Shown here: piece by piece, positions 46,001-56,772 of the stretch
How the letters are laid out: every line of letters begins with the position of its first letter
Numbering within the stretch: position 1 is the stretch's first letter
DNA from: Panonychus citri
Lineage: Eukaryota; Arthropoda; Arachnida; Trombidiformes; Tetranychidae
DNA: 64,000 bases
Direction of reading: 5' to 3'
NCBI RefSeq assembly: GCF_014898815.1
Contig: NW_026515509.1
Span: forward strand, 372,001 to 436,000
Made by a program: the position numbers and the translations under genes
The notes under the pieces: generated by a model
The model's input: the letters and a program-made list of their open reading frames with translations, nothing else
Told to the model about the DNA's origin: nothing
Database searches by the model: none

Positions 46001-48083
46001 CAAGTTGTAACACTCGAACTTTCCATTGTTGAAGGTACAACTTGATACTTCGAATCAACTTTATTTTTTGATCGAGTATTTTTCACTTTTATCTTGATCT
46101 TGATTGGCATTATTTTATTGTTATTATCCTCACCATTAACAACAACACCCGTGGTATTAATATTATTTACAATTGGATTTGATGTTGATTGGCGAGTTCG
46201 TGTTGATGTTGTAGTAACCGTTTGATGATTTAGATTAACTTGATGATCAAGCTGTGGATTAACAGGATTTTCAACAATTTGGGGATTAATGGGTAATTGT
46301 TGTTGTTTTTTGCTTTGATAGGTTTTTGATGATTTCGGTTTAACCGTTGTAAAAGTTGAACTTAAATCGGTTTCAAGGTTAATTCCAGAATTTTGGTTTG
46401 GCGATTCTCCCTGAGATTGCATCCCACTATCGGGAGAGGTGAGTTCCCTTAAAAGAGACACCGATGATGTCGATGTTGTCACCGGACCTGCCGGTAAATT
46501 TATCGTAGTATTAATATCAGTTTTTGTTGAACTTTTTAAACGACGATTGGTAAAATTTTGGCTACTAAATGTTTTACATTTTTCTTGTAATTTGGAGGTT
46601 AACTTTTCCGTACTTGAATTATTATTGTTACTATTATTGGTACTTTTAACGGTTGAGGTTAATTTGTTAAGAGATCGACTGGTTGAAGCTTCGTTCAGAT
46701 TTAAATGCAAATTTGAACAAATTGCATCATCAGGTATTGAACGGGAAATTTTTTTACTATCAATCGAATTGAGTTCAGCTAATGATATTGAATTAATACT
46801 CGTATTTACAATGGTACCAGTTTTTTTCATCTTTTTCAGTTTCACTTTATTTTTAGGTCCACTTTTTAATTTATCACCAATCATCATTACTGAACCACAA
46901 CCAATACCGACACCGACACTTTCAATGGTTTTCTTGCTATTAGCTTTCTTAACATGAGAGGATGATGATGATGTTGTTGTTGTTGCTGTCGTCGTCGTCG
47001 TCGTTGGTACTAATGTAAGATCAGCACAATCGGTTTGAACTTGTACTGCAACGGTTGCTGTTGATGGTTGAGTTTTCTTGGTTCTATTGTGTGAATTGGG
47101 CCCATTTGATGTTGTTTTAAGTGTTGTTACTGATGAAGATGGATTAGAATGGGTCATCTTTTGTCCAGAATTTTGTGCGGTCATAGAGTTTTGATTGACT
47201 AAAGAAGAAGGTGTATCACGATTTTGTAGATGAGGAATTCGGTAAGAACGAAGTCGCTGCCTCTCTTCGGCTGGATCACGAATCTTATTTGGTAAACCAC
47301 CGCTGATAACACTAACTGATGGACTACAACTTCCACAAGAAACAGATGAAGGTCGAGAGATTGGCGTTTGAGGATTTAAATGCAACGAGTTGATAGAAAG
47401 ATTTTTATCAATGGTTAAACTCCTTTTAATTGTTCTTGTCCGTGAACGTCTCCCTCTCGAACTAAGTGTCCTATTTGTTAAGGAGGAACTGCTACTACTA
47501 CTATCACTATCTGACCCACTCGAGCTGTAGAAAGATAATAAAATAATTAGTAAAATTGATAATTTGTATAGAGAATTAGTAAAGATAACAAGGATATTGT
47601 TTATCGAATGAAATTATCTCCGTTAAAGTAGAGAAAAGCTAAGAAAATATTATCCAAATATAACCAAAGTCCATGTTTTGATTTACGATAATTTGCTCAC
47701 CTGTATGAACCAGAACCAGATGATGAGCCACTGCTACTTTGGCTTCTTGAGCCACTTCGTGAACTAACACTTCTTGAACTGGAAACACTTCGGTTACTTC
47801 GACTGTGTGATCGACGACTACACGAGGAGCAACTACGACAGCTACGAGAGGATCGACTAAAATGTGAAGAGGAAGAGCTATCACAAGAATCTCCACTAGA
47901 ACTACAACTTCGTGATGAGCAAACAGATGAACTACGATCACTTTGTTGACTGCCCGAGGAACTATTAGAAGAAACCATTGAGGAATCACTTTCATCTGCC
48001 GAGTCAGTACGATCGCTTCTACCAGTAGTTGTAGTACCAGTTTTAGTGACCGGTGTCTTCAGGTGGCCCTCATTTAACCGCAT
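40052..48083 (-). CDS. ash1: Ash1 histone H3K36 methyltransferase (AWS-SET-postSET)
   Basis: Ash1 is a trithorax-group enzyme that dimethylates histone H3 Lys36 and opposes Polycomb silencing. Exons 48083-47701, 47524-44682 and 44268-40052 join in phase to 2480 residues. The N terminus is Arg/Ser/Cys-rich (SRSCRSCSSCSRRSHSRS). The long middle is disordered, with an AT-hook-like PARGRKRH and basic KKRRL patches. Just before the catalytic unit sits RSDFKLPYDIW, an FxLP-type motif of the kind that binds MRG15. The AWS domain starts near residue 2136 (CNCKKP...CLSDCLNR). The SET domain shows EYIGEVV, YVNHSCEPNCEMQKW (NHSC cofactor/lysine site) and ELTYDYNF. Post-SET is CRCGSSKCRGVIGG (to about 2326). 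After a basic tail of about 150 residues the protein ends; no bromodomain, PHD or BAH domain follows, unlike fly and human Ash1. The start at 48083 is preceded by a plausible acceptor (GGTACAG), suggesting a noncoding first exon upstream. Confidence 0.95.
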
Positions 48084-49480
48084 TTTCCTGTACCAGAAAA
48101 TTTAGTCAACCAAAAGGTGAGAAGGGAAAAAAAAAATTTTCAATGGCGAATAAAAAAAGGAAAAAGATCAACCAGAATTTTGGAAGATTCTTTGTTGTTG
48201 TTGTTCTATTCTTCAGATAAAATCAGTTAAGCCTGATCATCGAGAAGAGAAGACCAGTAAAAAAAGAGATACATTTACACAGTAAGAAGCTGAAGCTGAA
48301 CAACAAGAAGAAGAAAGAGAATCATAGTAAATAATGATAATAATAATAAGAAAAAAAAAGAAAAAATTAGAAAAAATTAGAAAGGAAAAAGACAGAGAAA
48401 GAAAGAGAAAAATAGATAACAAGTAACAAGAGTAGAAGAAAAAAAACAACACAAACAAGAGGAAGAAAAAAAAAGAGAGCGAGTCTCTTAACTTTCTCCT
48501 TTTTCCAATTGAATCATTTGTTAAAAAGAATAAATTTAAAATTCCAAATTGTTATTCTCAATTAGGTGAAGATGAATTATATTGGTTAACAGTCTTCTCG
48601 GTGATAATTATGATGGTGATGATTAAAAGATAATTAAAAATAGATAGACACCAATAAATAAATAGTAAGGAGTAGCAATCAAAGTAAACAATTATTTTCT
48701 TCTGTATATTAACCAAGGGCAACACCTCAACATCTTTCACTGAATAAGTGGTCCCTCAGAATGGGGGGAGAGTCGATTCGCCTTTCAAAAGAAAAGCGGT
48801 TCTTATGATTACATTTAATTTCTTACCTTTTATTTTAATTTTCTTTTTAATTACATAATTAATTTTGATTAAATTTCGTCATTAGTTTATGTTAGTTTGT
48901 ATTAGTTTGTTCTCTGTTCAATTCTTCTCATCAACTGTTCGGATCATCTTGTTGTTTTTACTTTTCCTTTTTCTCTTGTTGACTTGTTGAGATTTTTTTC
49001 TTTCTACTTTTTGATAATCAATTGATTTTGTTTTTATTGTTCTTTTCTTTTTTTAATTGTGATTGGTTTGGGTTTTGTTTTTGCTTTAATTGGGTTAATT
49101 AGCTCTGTGTTTGTGTTTTGCTCTTTCTTTCGGGGTTTCTCTTTGTTTCTATCAGATTTTAGAGGTGACTCTTTTATCCTTTTGTCAATGTTTGTCATCA
49201 TTTGTTTTCTTGTTGTTTTATTTAATTGTCATGGGAAATTTATGACTAATTAATTTCTTAAATTGTTGATTTAGAACAAATCCTTCTGGGGATTGATGGA
49301 GCTAATTGGACTTTCTCTCTTTTTTCTTTCTCTTTCGAAAATGTTATTTTGATGTTGTTTTAACACGTTGTTGAAATGATTTTGTTTCTCTCTTTTTTTC
49401 CTGGTAGAAATTATTAATTTATTGATTGTGATTTCGACTGATTCTTACAATCAAAGAGGCCAAAAGATTGAGACACAATT
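48084..49480. other. Region between ash1 start and the CD98hc-like gene
   Basis: About 1.4 kb. Purine-rich plus strand from 48240 to 48480, then a GC-richer patch (about 48735-48800) that I would guess is the ash1 promoter or first exon. The rest is T-rich DNA with the 3' UTR of the CD98hc-like gene, including AATAAA on the minus strand at 49418-49423. Open frames such as 49059-49253 (Phe/Leu-rich) are compositional. Confidence 0.5.
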
Positions 49481-49801
49481 TTACTGGATAGTTGTAAGAG
49501 AATCCAGTGTAGTATTTACGGTTTGGGTTAACAAAGTAGTCAAATTTCCTTGAATTCCATCAGTTAGACTTTTAGATGGGATTGGACAATAAGGAGTTTT
49601 AACAATTATCACCATGGAAGAGATTAACATGGTAAACCAGATTATCCAGAAAGAGATGAAAAATGTAGCTCGTAATCTGACCCAGAATGGAGTTGAAGCC
49701 ACTTCGAGTAATTTTTTCTTCGATAGAAAAACCATTTCCGATTCTTCTGGTCCATCTGATGTATCGAATTGAACACAAGGCAATTTGCTGGTGGTTTCCA
49801 T
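49481..49801 (-). CDS. Stand-alone CD98hc (SLC3A2) N-terminal domain protein
   Basis: CD98 heavy chain (4F2hc) is the type II membrane subunit that brings LAT-type amino-acid transporters to the cell surface. This 106-residue protein matches only its N-terminal part: a short cytosolic segment, then FLSKKKLLEVASTPFWVRLR, a membrane helix at about 45-67 (ATFFISFWIIWFTMLISSMV), and KTPYC with Cys72 at the position of the cysteine that forms the disulfide to the light chain. The remaining 34 outside residues carry two N-glycosylation sites (NLT, NTT) and then stop; the glycosidase-like ectodomain of about 400 residues is absent. The start at 49801 is the first ATG after a well-formed 5' UTR intron. 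A possible donor (CCA/GTAAAA) overlaps the stop, but no downstream exon is available before ash1. Could be a lineage-specific accessory subunit; function unknown. Confidence 0.75.
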   Translation of the reverse strand: METTSKLPCVQFDTSDGPEESEMVFLSKKKLLEVASTPFWVRLRATFFISFWIIWFTMLISSMVIIVKTPYCPIPSKSLTDGIQGNLTTLLTQTVNTTLDSLTTIQ

Positions 49802-49827
49802 TTTTAGAATCACGAAAATGTCGCCAA

Positions 49828-49952
49828 CTAAGCAAAACGAGGTAACTAAATATTAATAAGAATAAGAACAATTAAGAAAATTGTAAAGAAAATTGACTCT
49901 TGATTGTTTTTCTCTTTTGTTAAAATGATTACAAGTAAAAAAAAACACTTAC
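49828..49952 (-). other. 5' UTR intron of the CD98hc-like gene
   Basis: Reading the minus strand, CTTCAG/GTAAGTG (donor at 49953/49952) and CGTTTTGCTTAG/TTGG (acceptor at 49828/49827) frame a 125-nt intron that ends 26 bases before the ATG. Its strong sites support a real transcript for this short gene, with a first exon upstream of 49952. Confidence 0.65.
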
Positions 49953-51530
49953 CTGAAGAGAGTGAAGATTATTAATTGTGAAGATGATTATGAAGAGTGA
50001 GAGAGATGAAGAGAGGGGATAAAGATAAAAAGAGAGATCTCTATGAGGAAATCGTTTCTATCTCTCTCATTATCTCTGTCTGACTCTCCCTTTTTCTCAT
50101 CTTCTCATCCCAATATAGCTTATGCATTTTCCTTACGTTAATTACATCTTTCAAAGAGTATTGAGTCATCAGGGGTAAGGAGAGAGAGAGAGAAAGATAA
50201 ACATGGATGAGAAATGAAAACAACAACATTAGAAGAAGTTGATTATCCATTAGCAATGATCATTTCCTATAATCAACTTACAGATTATATTAGATTTCCC
50301 ACGACTGGATCATCTTTTTTGATTGATCAAACTGAAAAATATTAATCTCTCATATTTGTTTAGTAGAAAACAGAAGCAATTTCATTTCATATCAGATGAT
50401 TAACATTAAATGGAAAACCAAACATGATCATAGTCATCATCTTCATCTTGTTGGACATTGATACAACCATTGGATCCATTAAGATTATCTTCATAATAAA
50501 TTGTCATTTGGATGATGACAAACATTGGCAAAAACGGGAAGAAAAATAAAAGATCACCGGTTATCCAATTTGATTCCGATATAAAGATGAACCAAAATTA
50601 AATGGAATCTCCAAATCTCCAATGAAACCCAATGTTCCTCCAACCAACAGTTAACCAAACCAAACAAGGCGTTTCACTTCCGAATAGTTATTATAATTGT
50701 AATTGTAATTGTTTCCTCAATCATCGTTAATTAAATCTGTTGCAAGAAGAAGAGGAAAACTAATTCGACAATGTAAAACAATCGATATTAATCCAAACAA
50801 TCACTTGGAAAGTAAATGATCAACTTGAACTTGATCTTGTTACTCAATTTGCTGGATTCTCATTGGTTCTCGGCGATTCTCACGTGATGTTGACAAAAAG
50901 GTTTTTCTTTTATTCAATCAAAAGATTTACTTTCATGTTGACTGTTGACTGTTGATTATCAAACTATATTTTCCTCATGTTTTATCTAATTAGTAAATTG
51001 TTTTTCTCCATAATCACAGAGATGAACACAATAATCACCTAGTTAAATGTAATTAACGTCGTAGTTTTCAATTAATTTTTTCCCTTCCATCTATAAACAT
51101 TTACATCTTTATATCTGCTTTTTTTTTGGTTGCTACCTGTTGTTCATGTTTCTACTGTTAACAGTAATATTTAGTATAACCCTTATATTTATTAGTGAAA
51201 TTTTCTCTCTCAATTGACACCATTTTCCTGTTGATCTGTTTTTTGAAAGAAAACTCAGTAATTCACTAAAAGCCTCAAATTCTATCATCTTTAACTCTAC
51301 CCTTTTCTCTTTCTGTAAGGTGTCCTTCTGATTCATTCTACAGAGAATATTTTCTTTTTTGTATTTCTTTCTTTTTCTCTCTCTCTCTCTCTCTCTCATT
51401 CTATTTTTCCTTTTCTTCTTCTTTACTGGTGTTCAGTTTATTTTTTGTGTTCCCTTTTCTATCTCTCTATCTTTACCTTAAAAATACTGAAAGAAGTATA
51501 AAATATATTTAGATTTATATTTTGCCGAGT
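49953..51530. other. Divergent intergenic region, CD98hc-like gene / Lerp-like gene
   Basis: About 1.6 kb between two genes that point away from each other, so it should contain both promoters and 5' UTRs. It has short (AG)n and (TC)n runs (50180-50195, 51375-51397) and a TATAAAATATATTT stretch (about 51497-51511) roughly 20 bases before the Lerp-like start codon. No open frame with a domain was found. Confidence 0.5.
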
Positions 51531-54500
51531 ATGGAGAAACGGATTCCTATCAAATGGTGTACCAGGTTATCCTGGTCACAGTTTGTTGGACTGATTACGT
51601 CTTGTTACATTCTAATCTTTATGTTTATCATCTCACCTGTAAATTGTGTTGAAACCAAAGCTAGTTTAAATTTAACCACTTGTGTGTTAACAGTCAATAA
51701 AAATGTATATAATTTAAGTTCCTTGGTGAGAAATGATGGAGACCAACCTTGGCTGTTAAATACCCGGATGTCTAATGATCAATCTCAGCAAAATGTATTT
51801 ATTAACCTGTGTCGTCCATTACCAAGTACATTACCTGCTTTACCTAATGGTGGTTGTCGAGATTCAGTTAACTCTTCTGTTTGTATGGTTAATATGATTG
51901 AAAATCAAACCACCTCATTTGGTGACTTTAATGATTTTAAGGTTACCTTTGATGATTCAATGGAGGCGATACATTTTATCATGAAGAATACAAATTTATC
52001 AACTGAAATTTACCTTCATTGTAATCCAAGCTCAAAAAATAGTCAACCCATTCTGATTAAACGAAGATCAAATCGATTTCTAATTGAATGGTATGATGCT
52101 GCTGCTTGTCCCAAAGCCGATGTCATTGGGGAAGATTGTTCAGTTTATGTTCCCAGTATTAGTAAGGTTTTTGATTTATCACCTTTAAAGAAACCCGGTG
52201 GTTATGATTTTCCTGAAGATGGTTATGATTATTTTATCAATGTTTGTGGTCCAGTTAATGCAACTGGATGTTCACCAAACTCTGGAATTTGTCACTACAG
52301 TAAAGATGGTAAAATGACCTATTCACTTGGACAATGGAATGATCAAGTTATCTATTCGGATGGTATAATTAAGCTTACCTATGGAGATGGTGATCCATAT
52401 CGTAATGTTGAGAGGACACCTCGAGCTAGCGAAATCCTGTTTATCTGTAACAATTCAGCCGGTGAAGGAAAACCTGATTTCATCAAGGAATCAAATCGTA
52501 CTTACATTATCCATTGGGAAACTAAATATGCTTGTCCCAAGATGACTCATAATGTTGATTGTATTTGGCAAAATTCAACTCATCGTATTGATTTAACTCC
52601 TTTCAGTAAATCTGAGGGTAACTTTTTGGTTCCTTTGAAAAAGGGTTTTGTTGTCATTAATGCTTGTAGTCCAGTTAACCCTAGACTTCATCGTTTACCC
52701 CAATGTCCATATTCAAGTGGAGCTTGTTTCATTCCTACTGATCATGAAGGAGCAGCAACAAAAAGTCGAAACTTGGGTCAACCAAAGACACCACCAAGAT
52801 TACTGTTTAACAATCAAATTAGTCTTCTTTACACTGATGGTGACACTTGCCCTTCAGATCCATCTAAACCCTATGTTACCTACATAACCTTTTCTTGTGA
52901 TCGTAATGTTGGTGAAGGTTCACCCAGTTTACTAAGTGAAGATGATCTGCAAAACTGTGAATGGCTATTTGAATGGAAAACAAGTCTAGTCTGTCAACCT
53001 CGTCCAATTTACAGTCATCAATGTATCTTTGAAGATCAACTTAACAAATTGAAAGTCGATTTAACCCAAGTTTTTTCATCACTTCCACCGATCTCTGAAC
53101 AAAATAACTCAACAATCAAATCATTTTTCATTAACGTTTGCTCTGTTGGTTCAGGCAAAGATTACAAAGAAATGACAATCTCTAAAATGTGTTCCAATTC
53201 ATCATTATGTGTAGAGGAGACTCTTATTGGTGGTAATTCAAGTCCACGATATTTAAGCTTAGGAAATCTTCAAACTAATAATAGTGAATATTTTTTCCAA
53301 GGTGAATCTTTAATTTTACGATTTTTCAATGGATCCTTTTGTGATGGTGATAGAACCTGGTCATCTGAAATTGATATTCGATGTTCATCCAATCGAAAGA
53401 CAACCTTTGTCCGTAGAGAAACCGATAAATGTATTCACAAGATTTTCCTTGAATCAGCACTTGTCTGTGGTCTAAAACCTCCCAGTTGTACCTATCGTTT
53501 TAATAATTCAATTATTGATCTTCGAGAATTGTCATCACTAACTCATGCCTGGAAAACAAATGCCGCTCCGGTAGATAAAGTTTACTACTTTAACTTGTGT
53601 AATAAGATTCCAAAGGATCACCATGCATTTGATGGTTACAGTTCTGTGGTTGAATGTGATCTTATAGACGGTGTTGAACATTGTGGTCATCCATTGGGAC
53701 AGAAAGATTTGATGACCATGTCAATGGAGTACGATTCAGATCAGACGAAACAAAATCTTGTGATTACCTATGCACACGATAAAACGGACGTTTGTACTCA
53801 TACTGATTCGGTTACAACTAAGATTAAACTTATCTGCAGTTCAATTTATCGTGATCCAAAGTTCACTCGAAAGGTTGACAATTTTACTCATTGTGAATAT
53901 CATTTTGAATGGGAAACATATCTTGCCTGTTTTGATCATGAACCAGAACGAAAGGAACGTAAATTAATTCGTAATGGTAATTATTTCATCGATAAAAGGC
54001 CTGACCTCGAAATTAACATGGCAATTAATATGAGTGAAATTTTCCATACCCATCACACTGTAACTGATGGAAAATATAATTACACAATTAATCTTACTGG
54101 TAAAAATGATAATTCAAAAGGAAATTGTAAAAATGCAGCCATTTGTCAGAGAGAAATCAATGGTACACTTGAACGTGACATTGGCTCTCTTGAAACCGAG
54201 ATGATGGTTACCCAAGGAACCAAAATGAAGCTCAAATTAACGGCAAATAATCATCAAAAATGTGGTAAAAATGCTCGTAAAAATGTAACCTCAACAATAT
54301 TCTTTCAATGTAGTAGTGCCGAATCGGGTATTGGTTCACCTCGATTCTTTTACGAATCAAATGATTGCGATTACATTTTCATCTGGGACACATCAATGGT
54401 TTGTTCAGGTAAAATGTTGTCCACTGATTTCATTGCCAAACTAGAAGAGTCATCAGTAAACTCTGAGTCCAATTTCTTTGGACGAAACGGTTCATCGACA

Positions 54501-54879
54501 GCATCTCTATTTGGTGCTTTTCTTCTAGTAATTTGTGTTATGATTTTCGCCGTGGGTCCATTGGCTTGGGTTGCATTCCGTCTAAGTGATCGAGAAAAAA
54601 GGTTGGTTCCCCCATGAATTTCCTAGAATCCTTTAGTTGATCCATTTTTATTCAATACGAACCCAAAAAAATTCGAGCCATTAGTCACACAATTTTTTCT
54701 TTTTCTATTCCATTCTCTCTCTCTCTTTCTACCTCTTACATTATCTTTCATTTTCTAACAGGAATTATCTAGTCCATTGGATCCGAAGCAAATTCCGGGC
54801 TCCGGTAATCACATCGTTCCACTATTCTCAAGTTTCGTCCGATTCCACAAAATTAGTTTCCATAAATGATGATCTTTAG
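51531..54879 (+). CDS. Lerp: CI-MPR/Lerp-like lysosomal sorting receptor, six MRH repeats
   Basis: Relatives are the vertebrate cation-independent mannose-6-phosphate/IGF2 receptor and fly Lerp, which carry lysosomal enzymes from trans-Golgi to endosomes. Exons 51531-54601 and 54762-54879 join in phase (AG+G gives Arg) to 1062 residues. A signal peptide (ITSCYILIFMFIISPVNC) is followed by six CI-MPR-type repeats of about 150 residues, with borders near 187, 330, 483, 641 and 796. Each ends in an F/I-x-W-E/K/D-T-x3-C element (HWETKYAC, EWKTSLVC, EWETYLAC, WDTSMVC). Many NxS/T sites are present. The membrane helix is at about 992-1016 (LFGAFLLVICVMIFAVGPLAW). Exon 2 encodes the tail RNYLVHWIRSKFRAPVITS, then HYSQVSSDSTKLVSINDDL; YSQV fits the YxxPhi internalisation signal, like YSKV of the human receptor. 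Without splicing, the frame would end early at 54617 (RLVPP). Whether any repeat binds mannose-6-phosphate cannot be judged here. Confidence 0.92.
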
Positions 54880-56772
54880 TCCAAGAGAGAAGAAGGTGTC
54901 GAAGAAGAAAAAGAAAAACAAAGAATTTTAAATTTCAAGTGGAAACGTTTTTATAAGCGAAAAAAAGAAAAAGTTAAATTTCTGTGTAAAAAAAGTCAAA
55001 AACTTATTTTCTAAAAGACTGTTAGCATTTTGGGTTGATAGAAAAACGATAATGTCATAGAAAAGGATCATTTCTCCTATTCTATTTCTTTCTTTTCTTC
55101 CAATCAAATCCACCAACTTTCCACATACACCACCACCGCCACTTCCACTTTTCCACCTTAATCAAAATTCAACCACCAAGAACAAAAATCAACCATATCT
55201 CTCATTCAATTACGAGAATGAGAAACAACCTCATCCAAAAAAAAAACACCAACCAACAAACATAACAAATCTAATTGTTCTCTATTATGTTATTGTAAAT
55301 TAAACTTCGAATTATCTTTTTTTCACAATCATTCTTCCTATTTAATTGTCGTGTTAATTATTCACTCAACTGGTTGGAAATATTGAATTTCCTTTGGTTG
55401 TTTTATTGGTTAAACAAACGAAATCAAATTACAACTCCGAGTTTGTAATTAACAATTAATGTTTTTTCTCTCTCATTTAATTGCTCTTTTCATGTGAGAG
55501 CAATGGAAACAATTTAAACAACAATTTGTTGTCAACAATTAAAGGTATTAACAAGCTGTAAATGATTAGTTTGTTTTTTCCTTTTTAATTATAGATGATT
55601 AATAAATTGCTCTTGAACTTTTCCTTTACTGATCAGCTGAATATATGGAAAAATTTTCATCTCCAATTGTGATAACAATTAATTTGTCTGAATGTATTGT
55701 TGATTTTTGATTGTTGATTGGTGATCATTTAATCCAACTATTGACAAGTAATAACAAAATTATGTTTTCATTAATGAGACGTTAATTGTCAGCAATTTAA
55801 ATGATTTAATGATTCACTTACCTTTGAGTAAACTAATTAATCCATAAAAACAAACACAATCTGATTGTTATTGTTTTTTGATTGTAAGGTTAATGCCCCA
55901 TGTCATTAATAGTTAGTTAATCATCTTAATCATAACTGATTAGCTTTTAGAAACAAAAAATCTAATCAATTGTTTCAATTATCATCTTAATTGTTGTTAC
56001 CTTGAAGAAAAAAAGGGAAAATCGATTAAGAGAAAAAAAATTATCTCTTTTTTTTGTTCGTCTTAATTGTTGTAAGAACGGAAAAGGTTAATTGTGATCA
56101 ATTAGAGTCAAGGGTTAAAAGATCATCAAAGGTTCGTAATTGTTACTATTTGACCTTTGGCAGGTCAAATTCACATAGAAAACAAGGTCAAAACGATTTG
56201 TTTTTGTTTCTAAATGGCATTTATTTTATTTCTTATTCATTTGTAACGGTATTTAAATTTTGATTTATTATTAATATGATTTAAATTTAAATTGTTTTCT
56301 TTTTGATTATTCATTGATTAATATAAGCTAATGTTTTTGTTTATGATAAACTTTAGCAAGATTTTGAAATGATCCTTGCAAAAAGAGTCCTAGTGGAAAA
56401 AGGTTTTCAATTACAGTTTTGTTTTACGAAATTGTCGACATAAAGTGGAAACGATTAACTTAATTGTTATTGTTATTTTGGCAGAAAAAAAGGTTTCCTT
56501 TTTGTTGTTGAGATTTTGATTGTTAGATATTTAATTGTTTTTATCTTTAGGTTATTCGTTTTTGCTTTCACTACGTTTCTCCTCTTCAATGGTTCAGGTT
56601 TTTTTTTGTTTTACTCTTGTTTCATGATTAACTGCATTTGATTGATTTTGTTGTTTTTGATTGTTGATTGGTTTTCTCATCTTGATTTGGTTTTTTCCCC
56701 ATGGATTTTTACTTGGATGAAGTAACAATTGTGTCAACAATGTTTTCATTTTATTGATGATGATTGTTATTG
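54880..56772. other. Convergent intergenic region, Lerp-like gene / PSME4
   Basis: About 1.9 kb between two tail-to-tail genes. AT-rich, with many AATTGTT and TTAATTG words; it includes both 3' UTRs. No protein signature or RNA gene is visible. Confidence 0.6.

Noticed and set aside
49059..49253. Phe/Leu-rich plus-strand frame between ash1 and the CD98hc-like gene
   Set aside because: T-rich composition creates hydrophobic frames everywhere in this region; there is no family likeness or gene context.
54602..54617. Stop at 54617 as the natural end of the Lerp-like receptor
   Set aside because: A phase-matched exon with an internalisation motif follows at 54762; the stop lies in the intron. 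It could still be an alternative isoform.
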